Shown here: positions 24,009-31,743 of the stretch, piece by piece
Numbering within the stretch: the stretch's first letter is position 1
How the letters are laid out: the number at the start of each line of letters is the position of its first letter
Origin: Kribbella sp. NBC_00382
Lineage (GTDB): Bacteria > Actinomycetota > Actinomycetes > Propionibacteriales > Kribbellaceae
Reading direction: 5' to 3'
DNA length: 64,000 nt
NCBI RefSeq assembly: GCF_036067295.1
Contig: NZ_CP107954.1
Coordinates: 7,130,001 to 7,194,000 of the forward strand
Program-made: the position numbers and the translations under genes
The notes under the pieces: model-generated
Database searches by the model: none
What the model was told of the DNA's origin: nothing
The model's input: the letters and a program-made list of their open reading frames with translations, nothing else

Positions 24009-25189
24009 CGACCACACAGGACTCCCCGCAGGCACGCAGTGTGCCGCAGCCGGTCTTCACCGACGCCGAGGCCGGTGCCAAGGTCTTCCCGGACTCGACG
24101 GCCCGCCGGTACAACTACTACACCCCGCAGAAGCGCAAACAGAGCCACTACGAGGACGTCACGGTCGACGTCCAGCCGGACCCGCGGCACTATCTGACGC
24201 AGGGCTGGCTGTACGGCTTCGCCGACGGCCGCGGCGGCTACCCGCTGGACTGGACCGCGCTGAAGGCCTGGGGTTCGGACGTTCCGTCACCCCAGCGCGG
24301 GCCGGGCACCGGCGGCATGATCGTCAAGGAGTGGCCGGCCACCGGCTGGCACGAGTTCCGCGATCCCAATGAAGAATGGGAGATGACGCTCTACCGGTAC
24401 AACTCGAACGTCGTCCGGCAGATCACCCAGAACGTCGAGGCGGCCCGGCAGTCCAAGGCCTTCGAGCAGTGGAACCCGAACTGGATCCGGTTCGTCGAGC
24501 AGCACGTCGGCGCCTGGATGCACGTCGACCACGGGCTCGGCCTGTACCTGTTCGCGAACGCGAACCGGCGGGCGCCCACCAACATGCACAACAACGCGAT
24601 CTCGGTGAACAGCATGCACCGGATCCGGTCCGCCCAGGACCTCGCGCTGTACAACCTCACGCTGAGCGAGGAGATCGAGGGCTTCGACGGCAAGGCGCAC
24701 CTGGACACCTGGAACTCCGACCCGGCCTGGCAAGGCGTCCACGAGGTCGCCGAGCAACTGACCGGGATCGACGACTGGTGCGAGGCGATCTTCGCCGCCA
24801 ACATCATCTTCGAGCCGCTGGTCGGCGAGCTGTTCCGCAGCCACCTGGTCCAGCAAGCGGCGCCCGGCAACGGCGACTTCGTGACGCCGACGGTGATCGG
24901 CGCCGAGGAGTACGACTTCGCCGAACGCGACCTGCGCTACACCAAGGCGATGTTCGAGCTGCTCACCAACGACAAGGAGTTCGCCGACCACAACAAGGCG
25001 ATCCTGCAGGACTGGCTGGCCGACTGGACCGAGAAGTCGATCGGCGCGGCCCGCAAGCTGCAGCCGCTGTGGTCGCAGCCGGACAGCAAGCCGCCACGAT
25101 TCGAGGACGGGCTGGACTGGGCGAAGAGCCGCTTCCGCGGCATCGTCGTCGGGTTGGGCCTCGAGGAGCCCAAGGAGCTGGGACTGTGA
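24005..25189 (+). CDS. prmC: Propane-type monooxygenase hydroxylase small (beta) subunit
   Basis: 394 residues. The ferritin-like helical fold of the beta subunit is recognisable: YNYYTPQKRKQSHYEDVTVDVQPDP near the start, VEAARQSKAFEQWNPNWIRFVEQHVGAW, HGLGLYLFANANRRAPTNMHNNAI, and AEEYDFAERDLRYTKAMFELL. It lacks the full set of iron ligands, as expected for beta. It forms the alpha2beta2 (with or without gamma) hydroxylase with PrmA. Overlaps prmB by four bases and prmD by four (GTGA). Confidence 0.92.
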   Translation: MTTTQDSPQARSVPQPVFTDAEAGAKVFPDSTARRYNYYTPQKRKQSHYEDVTVDVQPDPRHYLTQGWLYGFADGRGGYPLDWTALKAWGSDVPSPQRGPGTGGMIVKEWPATGWHEFRDPNEEWEMTLYRYNSNVVRQITQNVEAARQSKAFEQWNPNWIRFVEQHVGAWMHVDHGLGLYLFANANRRAPTNMHNNAISVNSMHRIRSAQDLALYNLTLSEEIEGFDGKAHLDTWNSDPAWQGVHEVAEQLTGIDDWCEAIFAANIIFEPLVGELFRSHLVQQAAPGNGDFVTPTVIGAEEYDFAERDLRYTKAMFELLTNDKEFADHNKAILQDWLADWTEKSIGAARKLQPLWSQPDSKPPRFEDGLDWAKSRFRGIVVGLGLEEPKELGL

Positions 25190-25557
25190 GCACCACCTTC
25201 ACCACCGCAGAGAGCCCGTTCAAGTCCGACAACACCCCGTCCAACCGGTGCGGCTTCACGCTGATGAACAACCAGGTCGGCGCGGTGATGGCCGAGGTGA
25301 TGAGCGGCAAGGAGAACGTCACCGTGACGCCGCTGCCGTCGATGATCCGGGTCGACGCGGTCGGCAAGATGGAGGTCGTCTACGACGAGATCTCCGAGGC
25401 GCTGGGCGAGGAGGAAGGCTCCTTCGACGCGGCCCAGTTCGAGGAGAACATGTCCACCCACTACGGCCGGATGATCCACCTCGACGACCGCACGATCATG
25501 TTCGCCAACCCCGAGGACGCTGCCGAGTACATCGGCTTCGACCTGACCGCGCACTGA
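25186..25557 (+). CDS. prmD: Monooxygenase coupling/effector protein (MmoB/DmpM family)
   Basis: 123 residues from GTG 25186, overlapping the prmC stop as GTGA. The family core is clear: NNQVGAVMAEVMSGKENVTVTPLPSMIRVDAVGKMEVVYDEISEALG. This small cofactor-free protein binds the hydroxylase and tunes substrate access and electron flow. The N-terminal tail (about 20 residues) is of normal length. Twenty bases separate it from the amidohydrolase gene. Confidence 0.92.
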   Translation: MSTTFTTAESPFKSDNTPSNRCGFTLMNNQVGAVMAEVMSGKENVTVTPLPSMIRVDAVGKMEVVYDEISEALGEEEGSFDAAQFEENMSTHYGRMIHLDDRTIMFANPEDAAEYIGFDLTAH

Positions 25558-25576
25558 TATTCGTCGGGAGGCGACC

Positions 25577-26620
25577 GTGTACGAGAAGAACGGCGAGAAG
25601 TACTTCGTGGTCGACAGCCACATGCACTACTGGAACGCGGGGCCGGACAACTGGGTGCCGGGTGCCGAGCAGTACGCCAAGGGCTGGATCGAGTGCTTCC
25701 ACGCCTACCAGAGCCTGGCCCCCAAGGAGACCCACTGGACGATCGAGAAGTTCATGAGCTACACCGAGGACGACCTGATGAAGGACGTCTTCGAGGACGG
25801 CTACGTGGACGTCGCGGTCTTCCAGCCGACGTACCTGAAGGAGTGGTACAAGGAGGGCTTCAACACCACCGAGAAGAACGCCGGCCTGGGTGAGAAGCAT
25901 CCCGGCATGTTCGTGCTGAACACCCGGTTCGATCCGCGCGACGGCGACAACGGCCTGGTCGAGCTGAAGGCCAACATCGACCGGTACGGCTCCATCGGCG
26001 TCAAGCTCTACACCGCCGAGTGGAACAACGGCTCGCGCGGCTACAAGCTGACCGACCCGGCGGCGTACCGGTACCTGGAGAAGGCCCAGGAGTACGGGAT
26101 CAAGAACATCCACGTCCACAAGGGCCCCACCATCTGGCCGCTGGACAAGGACGCGTTCGACGTCTCCGACGTGGATCATGCCGCGACCGACTTCCCCGAG
26201 CTCAACTTCATCGTCGAGCACGTCGGGCTGCCGCGGATCGAGGACTTCTGCTTCATGGCGACCCAGGAGCCCAACGTCTACGCCGGTCTGTCGGTGGTGA
26301 TCGGCGGCCTGATGGCGGCCCGGCCGCACTTCTTCGCGAAGGTGATGGGCGAGCTGCTGTTCTGGGTCGGCGAGGACAAGATGACGTTCGGCAGCGACTA
26401 CGGCATCTGGGAACCGAAGTGGCAGATCGAGGGCTTCGTCGACTGGGAGTTCCCGGACGCGCCGGAGTTCGCCGACTATCCACGGCTCGGGGTCGAGGGC
26501 AAGAAGAAGATCCTCGGGCTGAACGCGGCGAAGCTGTACGACATCAAGGTGCCGGGCGAGTTGCAGCTCAAGGAGGCCACTCCGGCGGCGCAGGACGACG
26601 CGAAGCTGGTCACCCAGTAA
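25577..26620 (+). CDS. Amidohydrolase family 2 (TIM-barrel metal hydrolase) of the prm operon
   Basis: 347 residues from GTG 25577, with GGGAGG five bases upstream. It carries the amidohydrolase_2 metal motif HMHYWN near residue 15, His residues in NIHVHKGP and FIVEHVGLP, and the catalytic Asp in FGSDYG. Relatives with this fold hydrolyse or decarboxylate small carboxylic acids. A gene of this family is a standard companion of prm/mim clusters, but its step is not known to me. It may act on a downstream product or on the maturation of the monooxygenase. Its TAATG junction with the next gene shows tight coupling. Confidence 0.88.
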   Translation: MYEKNGEKYFVVDSHMHYWNAGPDNWVPGAEQYAKGWIECFHAYQSLAPKETHWTIEKFMSYTEDDLMKDVFEDGYVDVAVFQPTYLKEWYKEGFNTTEKNAGLGEKHPGMFVLNTRFDPRDGDNGLVELKANIDRYGSIGVKLYTAEWNNGSRGYKLTDPAAYRYLEKAQEYGIKNIHVHKGPTIWPLDKDAFDVSDVDHAATDFPELNFIVEHVGLPRIEDFCFMATQEPNVYAGLSVVIGGLMAARPHFFAKVMGELLFWVGEDKMTFGSDYGIWEPKWQIEGFVDWEFPDAPEFADYPRLGVEGKKKILGLNAAKLYDIKVPGELQLKEATPAAQDDAKLVTQ

Positions 26621-27327
26621 TGACGGCAACAGCTGAGAGGTCCAGGGTGCTGAGCGCCCTGGACCTTGTCCGCGATCCGGAGCTGGACGAGCCGATCACC
26701 ACGCTCGGGTTCGTCGCGTCCTGTCATGTCTCGGCGGCCGGTGACGTTGTCGTCCGGCTCCGGCTGCCGACCTACTTCTGCGCGCCGAACTTCGCCTTCC
26801 TGATGGTCGCCGACGCGTACGACGTACTGGCGGCGCTGCCCGAGGTGCGGACGGTCGACGTGGCGCTGGAGGACCACTTCGCGGCCGACCAGATCAACGC
26901 CGGCGTCGCCGCCCGGGCCGGTTTCGTGGCGGCCTTCGACGGCGAGGCGGCGGCCGAGCTGGACGAGTTGCGGCGCGCCTTCGTGTCCAAGGCGATGCTG
27001 GCCGGCACCCATCAGGTGTGCCGGCCATTGGTTGCTGCAGGCACCGATCCGGCGGAGCTGTCCCGGCTGACACTGGGCGACGTACCCCCGTCGGCCGACC
27101 TCGACCGGCTCAGACGCCGGCGGGACGAGCTCGGGCTGCGTACTGACGACTCCGCGCCGCTGCTCGTCGACCCCGGTGGTACGCCGGTGGCCGCGGCCGG
27201 CGCACCGAAGTACCTGGGCCTGGCCCGGCTGACCCAGACCGGGATCGAGGCCAACACCGGGATCTGTAGGGGAATGCTCCAGCACCGGTACACCGGCGCT
27301 GGAGCCGGCGAGGAGGGAGCACCATGA
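26620..27327 (+). CDS. MIP18/DUF59-like (PaaD-type) metal-sulfur cluster assembly protein with long C-terminal extension
   Basis: 235 residues from ATG 26620, which shares one base with the previous stop; the frame open from 26020 is a shadow. Residues 1-110 match the MIP18/DUF59 fold (VRDPELDEPITTLGFVASCHVSAAGDVVVRLRLPTYFCAPNFAFLMVADAYDVLAALPEVRTVDVAL), with Cys in the TYFCAP loop where the family carries a conserved Cys. The remaining 125 residues are an extension not normally present, with Cys in HQVCRP and GICRG. By family it may help load iron into the hydroxylase or its reductase. It overlaps the next gene by four bases. Confidence 0.82.
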   Translation: MTATAERSRVLSALDLVRDPELDEPITTLGFVASCHVSAAGDVVVRLRLPTYFCAPNFAFLMVADAYDVLAALPEVRTVDVALEDHFAADQINAGVAARAGFVAAFDGEAAAELDELRRAFVSKAMLAGTHQVCRPLVAAGTDPAELSRLTLGDVPPSADLDRLRRRRDELGLRTDDSAPLLVDPGGTPVAAAGAPKYLGLARLTQTGIEANTGICRGMLQHRYTGAGAGEEGAP

Positions 27328-28349
27328 AAGCTGTCCGGCTGCACGGGTACCACCAGCAACCAGTGGTCGAGGACGTTCCCGAGCCGAAGATCAGCGGCCC
27401 GCTGGACGTGATCGTCAAGATCGGCGGCGCCGGAGTGTGCCGCACCGACCTGCACATCATCGAAGGGCAGTGGGCCGACGCGATGCAGCCGACCCTGCCC
27501 TACACGATCGGGCACGAGAACGCCGGCTGGGTGCACGAGATCGGCGCCGCCGTCACCAACGTCCAGGTCGGCGACACGGTGATCCTCCACCCGACCCCGA
27601 CGTGCGGGCTCTGCCACGCCTGCCGGGCCGGCGACGACATGCACTGCGAGAACAGCAGCTTCCCCGGGCTCGACAGCGACGGTGGCATGGCGGAGTACCT
27701 GCTGACGTCGGCTCGGGCGTGCGTGAAGCTCGATCCGAGTACGCAGCCCAAGGACGTCGCGGCATTGGCCGACGCGGGCATCACGGCGTACCACGCGGTG
27801 CGCAAGGCGATTCCGCTGCTGTACCCCGGTACGACCTGTGTGCTGATCGGGGCCGGCGGGCTCGGCCACATCGGCATCCAGTGCCTGTCCGCGCTGACCG
27901 CCACCAACATCATCGTGGTGGATCGCAATCCCGAGGCGCTCAAGCTCGCCGAGCAGCTCGGCGCCGATCACACGGTCGTTGCTGATGGCAACCAGGTACA
28001 GGCGGTCCAGGAGCTGACCGGTGGCGCCGGCGCTCACGTCGTACTGGACTTCGTCGCCGAGCAGGGCGCGGAGCAGGACGGCTTCGCGATGACCCGGCCG
28101 GCCGGTTCGTACTACGTGATCGGGTACGGCGGCGAGCTGCGGATCCCCACCCTGGACGTCATCTCCACCGAACGCAACGTCGTCGGCAACATCGTCGGCA
28201 CGTTCAACGAGCTGGCCGAGCTGATGGCGCTCGCCCAGGCCGGCAAGGTCACCCTGCACACCAGGACCTACCCGTTGGAGGCCGCCGCGGAGGCGGTCGC
28301 GGATCTCGATGCGGGCCGGGTGCGAGGCCGGGCGATCCTCGTTCCGTAG
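27324..28349 (+). CDS. Zinc-dependent NAD+ alcohol dehydrogenase (MDR family)
   Basis: 341 residues, with an ATGA overlap. Catalytic zinc ligands are Cys39 in GVCRTDLH and His64-Glu65 in GHENAG; the structural zinc has Cys94, Cys97, Cys100 and Cys108. The Rossmann motif GAGGLG is at 176-181, and Asp near 200 (VVDRNP) predicts NAD+ rather than NADP+. In prm operons this enzyme oxidises the alcohol formed by the monooxygenase (2-propanol to acetone or 1-propanol to propanal). Acetol or secondary alcohols are possible alternatives. Confidence 0.94.
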   Translation: MKAVRLHGYHQQPVVEDVPEPKISGPLDVIVKIGGAGVCRTDLHIIEGQWADAMQPTLPYTIGHENAGWVHEIGAAVTNVQVGDTVILHPTPTCGLCHACRAGDDMHCENSSFPGLDSDGGMAEYLLTSARACVKLDPSTQPKDVAALADAGITAYHAVRKAIPLLYPGTTCVLIGAGGLGHIGIQCLSALTATNIIVVDRNPEALKLAEQLGADHTVVADGNQVQAVQELTGGAGAHVVLDFVAEQGAEQDGFAMTRPAGSYYVIGYGGELRIPTLDVISTERNVVGNIVGTFNELAELMALAQAGKVTLHTRTYPLEAAAEAVADLDAGRVRGRAILVP

Positions 28350-28399
28350 CGCACCCACACACCGTTCGCCCTGACCGGGCACGTACTGAGGAGGGAACG

Positions 28400-30091
28400 A
28401 TGGCCAAGGAACTGCGATTCGGTGCACAGGCGCGTGAACTGATGCTGAGAGGGGTCGAGCAACTGTCGGAGGCGGTCAGCTCGACGCTCGGGCCGAAGGG
28501 CCGCAACGTCGTACTGGAGAAGATCACCGGCTCGCCCGTCGTCACCAACGACGGCGTCACGATCGCCCGCGAGATCTATCTCAAGGACCAGTTCGAGAAC
28601 ATGGGCGCCCAGCTGGTCAAGGAAGCCGCGATCAAGACCAACGACATCGTCGGCGACGGCACCACCACCGCGACGGTACTGGCGCACGCGATCGTCCGGG
28701 AGGGGATGGCCGCGATCGGTTCCGGCGGCAACCCGGTGCTGATCAAACGCGGTATCGACCTCGCCGTGGCCCGGCTGGTCGAACGGCTGCGCCAGGTGGC
28801 GTACCCGGTCGCCACCGAACTGGACTTCGCCCGGGTGGCGGCGATCTCGGCCAACGACGACAACATGGTCGGGGCGGTGATCGCGAAGGCGCTGCACTCG
28901 GTCGGCGACGGCGGCATCGTGACCGTCGAGGAGTCGGCCGAGCACGGGATCCGGGTCGACTTCGTCGAGGGGTTCGAGTTCGACAACGGGTATCTGTCGC
29001 CGTACATGGTGACCGACCCGGGCAGCCTCCAGGCGGTCGTCGACGACCCGTACATCCTGCTCTGCAGCGAGAAGATCACCAAGGTGCAGGAGCTGATGCC
29101 GCTGCTCGAGAAGGTGATGCGGGATCCGAAACCGCTGGTGATCATCGCCGAGAGCCTCGAAGGCACCGCGCTCAGCATGCTGGTGCACAACCACATCAAC
29201 GGGCACTTCCAGTGCATCGGGGTGCGGGCGCCCGGGTTCGGCGACCGGCGGCTGCACAAGCTGGAGGACATCGCCGCGATCACCGGTGGCGCGGTGCTCA
29301 GCAAGCACTCGGGGTTCAGCCTGGAGAACATGGACGTCGACCGGCTCGGCCGGGCGATCCAGGTCCGGGTCACCGCCGACCGGACTGCGATCGTCGCCTC
29401 CCCCGGCCACGAGAAGGATGTCGAGTTCCGGCTGGCCCAGCTCCGGGCCGAGCTCGACCGGGCCGCCTTCGGGATCGACGAGGACGTACTGACCGAACGG
29501 ATCGGCGCATTGTCGGGCAAGGTCGCGGTGATCTCGGTCGGTGCGCCGACGCCGGCCGAGTTGAAGGAACTCCAGCACCGGGTCGAGGACGCGCTCTCGG
29601 CGACTCGAGCCGCGATGGCCGAAGGGATCGTGGCCGGTGGTGGGGTGGCGATCCTGCACGCCGCGTCGGCGCTCGACGATCTGGAGGTCAAGGACGACTA
29701 CGCGATCGGCGTGGAGATCGTCCGGCGGGCACTGCGCGAACCGGCGTACCTGATCGCCACGAACGCCGGCTACAACGGCGAGGAGGTGCTGGAGCGGATC
29801 AGCCAGCTCGGCACCGACGACGGCTTCGACGCCCTCGACGGCCGCTACGGCAACATGCTCGAGATGGGCATCGTCGATCCCCTCCGAGTCGCCAGATCAG
29901 CCCTCCAGAACGGCGCCTCGGTCGCCGGCCTCCTTCTCACCACCAACGCGATGATCGCCGAGGAGCAGACAGCCTGGGGCGGCAGCGCAGCCCTTATGAC
30001 CGAGTTCGGCCCCCTCGACGAAGGCCTCCACCAACCCTCCCCCGACTCCAGCACCCCCCAATCCCTGGGCCTCGGCCCCTCCATCGGCTGA
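28400..30091 (+). CDS. groEL: GroEL-type chaperonin dedicated to the monooxygenase
   Basis: 563 residues; GAGGAGG is seven bases before ATG. Chaperonin motifs are intact: GPKGRNVVLEK, NDGVTIAREI, VGDGTTTATVLAHAIVREG with the ATPase residues, and GIVAGGGVAILHA. The C-terminus (ending LGLGPSIG) lacks the GGM repeat tail of housekeeping GroEL and is instead Pro/Ser-rich. No groES is adjacent. A GroEL paralogue closing the operon is typical of prm/mim clusters, where it is needed to fold the hydroxylase. It is less like housekeeping GroEL in sequence. No clear terminator follows; the next gene starts 26 bases on. Confidence 0.92.
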   Translation: MAKELRFGAQARELMLRGVEQLSEAVSSTLGPKGRNVVLEKITGSPVVTNDGVTIAREIYLKDQFENMGAQLVKEAAIKTNDIVGDGTTTATVLAHAIVREGMAAIGSGGNPVLIKRGIDLAVARLVERLRQVAYPVATELDFARVAAISANDDNMVGAVIAKALHSVGDGGIVTVEESAEHGIRVDFVEGFEFDNGYLSPYMVTDPGSLQAVVDDPYILLCSEKITKVQELMPLLEKVMRDPKPLVIIAESLEGTALSMLVHNHINGHFQCIGVRAPGFGDRRLHKLEDIAAITGGAVLSKHSGFSLENMDVDRLGRAIQVRVTADRTAIVASPGHEKDVEFRLAQLRAELDRAAFGIDEDVLTERIGALSGKVAVISVGAPTPAELKELQHRVEDALSATRAAMAEGIVAGGGVAILHAASALDDLEVKDDYAIGVEIVRRALREPAYLIATNAGYNGEEVLERISQLGTDDGFDALDGRYGNMLEMGIVDPLRVARSALQNGASVAGLLLTTNAMIAEEQTAWGGSAALMTEFGPLDEGLHQPSPDSSTPQSLGLGPSIG

Positions 30092-30116
30092 CCTGAGGTT
30101 CGTTGTACGTTGCGGT

Positions 30117-30641
30117 GTGATCAACCACGTCCAGAGAGAAGACTGGTCGCGGCCACTGGCGGGCGTCGAGACGGCTGAGATCGCTGTCCGGCGTCCGCGG
30201 CGGGTCTTCTACCTGAGCGGTACCGTGCTGTTCGGCGGCTGGATTGCCTACTTGCTGGTCGCCGGCGGAGACGATCCGATGACGGACTACGCGCGGTTCG
30301 CCTGCCACCTTTGCGTGGCAGGACTGGCCGTGTACGTGGCTGGTGCGGTCCGCCTGTACTACGGCATCTTCACCGGCCGGTCGAGACTGACGATCGGCCC
30401 GGACGGCATCGCCCTCGGACAGCATCGGATCGCTTGGGCCGACATCCAGGACATCACCCTGCGGCCGACCTCCCCGGTACTGCGCTATCTCGCCTTCGGC
30501 CCGCCGTCGGTCAGAATCCAAGCGCGCCAACGGCTTCGGCACATCGACGTCACCCGCGACCACGTCAAGAACCTCGAAGCCTTCGCCGGCTGGCTGAGGA
30601 GCACGCACGAGGCTCGAACCCGCACTCAGTCGCAGGGCTGA
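30117..30641 (+). CDS. Membrane protein with PH-like C-terminal domain, function unknown
   Basis: 174 residues from GTG 30117. Two transmembrane helices (about 35-58 VFYLSGTVLFGGWIAYLLVAG and 70-95) form a hairpin, followed by a domain beginning SRLTIGPDGIALGQHRIAWADIQDITL, the strand pattern of bacterial PH-like domains. Such proteins often sit with membrane-stress or secretion functions, but no function is established. Only 26 bases separate it from groEL, so it may be read from the prm operon. Confidence 0.7.
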   Translation: MINHVQREDWSRPLAGVETAEIAVRRPRRVFYLSGTVLFGGWIAYLLVAGGDDPMTDYARFACHLCVAGLAVYVAGAVRLYYGIFTGRSRLTIGPDGIALGQHRIAWADIQDITLRPTSPVLRYLAFGPPSVRIQARQRLRHIDVTRDHVKNLEAFAGWLRSTHEARTRTQSQG

Positions 30642-30672
30642 TCGGCGTACTCGGTTTCCAGCCGGGTACCGG

Positions 30673-30692
30673 GGCGGCGGAGTCACGCCGCC
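30673..30692. terminator. Short GC hairpin before the hemerythrin gene
   Basis: Perfect 7-bp stem GGCGGCG / CGCCGCC with loop GAGTCA, 31 bases after the stop of the upstream gene. Possible terminator of the prm transcript. Confidence 0.4.
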
Positions 30693-30722
30693 AGGGGCGC
30701 GACACAGTGAAGGGGAAGTGGC

Positions 30723-31280
30723 ATGACTGCCGATGTCGTCGATCTGATCATGCAGGACCACCGTGAGGTCGAGCGGCTGTTCGACGAGTTGAAGGACCAC
30801 CCCGAGAAGCGCAAGGGTCTGGTACCTGTGCTGACGACCCTGCTGTCCGCGCACAGCCGCGCCGAGGAATCCGTCGTCTACCCGGCGGCCGCCGCCGAGG
30901 CCGACGAAGCCGATGACGTCGCGCACAGCCAGGAGGAGCATGTCGAGGCCGACCAGTTGCTGGCGAAACTGGCGGCGACCGACCCGGACTCCGCCGCCTT
31001 CGACAAGGTCCTCCAGGACCTCGTAGACGCGGTCAGCCACCACGTCAACGAGGAAGAGAGTAGCGTCCTTCCCGGGATCCGCGCCAAGCTGAGCGAGAAG
31101 CGCAGGCTCGAGCTGGCCGAAGCCTTCGCCGCCAGCCGCAAGGAACATCTCGGCGACCAGCCGGACGACATCACCCGCGCCGAACTGCTGCAGCAGGCCC
31201 GCAACGCCGACATCTCAGGCGTGTCCTCACTCGACAAGGACGCCTTGCAGAAGAAGCTCCGAGAAGAAGCAAGCGAATAG
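30723..31280 (+). CDS. Hemerythrin HHE cation-binding domain protein
   Basis: 185 residues, with GAAGGGGAAG upstream of ATG. The four-helix hemerythrin site is visible: His13, His44 and Glu48 in AHSRAEES, His73 in EEHVEA, His106/107 and Glu residues in SHHVNEEESSVLP. The C-terminal third is a charged helical tail ending in an LDKDALQKKLREE segment like a SAP/Rho-N helix. Such proteins bind di-iron and sense or buffer O2, NO or peroxide in the cytoplasm. Nearness to a di-iron oxygenase operon is suggestive but not proof of shared role. Confidence 0.88.
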   Translation: MTADVVDLIMQDHREVERLFDELKDHPEKRKGLVPVLTTLLSAHSRAEESVVYPAAAAEADEADDVAHSQEEHVEADQLLAKLAATDPDSAAFDKVLQDLVDAVSHHVNEEESSVLPGIRAKLSEKRRLELAEAFAASRKEHLGDQPDDITRAELLQQARNADISGVSSLDKDALQKKLREEASE

Positions 31281-31310
31281 CCGCAAGTCGGTATCGCCCG
31301 CTGACGCCGA

Positions 31311-31345
31311 ACCGCCGGGGTGGGCCCCTGTCCCATCCCGACGGT
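31311..31345. terminator. Bidirectional hairpin between convergent genes
   Basis: Arms ACCGCCGGGGTGGG and CCCATCCCGACGGT pair over 14 positions with one mismatch and one G-U, around a 7-base loop, between the hemerythrin stop and the His-rich gene stop. Confidence 0.65.
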
Positions 31346-31353
31346 CCTTCGGT

Positions 31354-31743
31354 TCAGCTCAGCCAGTCCGCCTCTGTGACGTGGCCGCCGGCCACCTCGA
31401 CCTTCAGTTGGACGGGTCCGTCGGGCAGCAGGTACAGCTCGTAGCTGCCTTCGGGGACGTCGAAGAAGACCGCCGAGTGGACCAGCTGGCCGTCCGGCGA
31501 TGGCCGCGGAACAACGGCCACGTGCGGAAAGCCGTGCCCATGGCCATGCCCGTGGCCATGTCCATGGGCAGGTTGGTGGGCCTCCTCGGACCCGCCGATC
31601 GGGCGGCGTTCGATCTCGGCGTCCTCCAACTCGGGCGGCATCGTCAGCACGATCGCGCCGACGCCGTCGCCGATGTCGAGCAGGACCGACGAGCCTTTGC
31701 CGGCGTGTGGGTTCTCCTCAGCGTTGGTCAGCGGCCCGGTCAT
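31354..31743 (-). CDS. Small protein with HG-repeat metal-binding stretch
   Basis: 129 residues. In the middle is an uninterrupted His-Gly repeat (HGHGHGHGHGHG, about 60-71), preceded by HQPA, a likely Ni/Zn/Cu-binding tract. The flanks form a beta-rich region (VLLDIGDGVGAIVLTMPPEL and SAVFFDVPEGSYELYLLPDGPVQLKVEVAGG). There is no signal peptide or membrane helix. It overlaps the DUF4331 stop by four bases and is the last gene of the Tat/DUF4331 operon. It may be a metal-storing partner of that product; the role is unproven. Confidence 0.7.
   Translation of the reverse strand: MTGPLTNAEENPHAGKGSSVLLDIGDGVGAIVLTMPPELEDAEIERRPIGGSEEAHQPAHGHGHGHGHGHGFPHVAVVPRPSPDGQLVHSAVFFDVPEGSYELYLLPDGPVQLKVEVAGGHVTEADWLS

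Noticed and set aside
31480..31580. Tandem DNA repeat or CRISPR-like array
   Set aside because: The repeat is only the coding of a His-Gly string in the DUF4331 operon protein.
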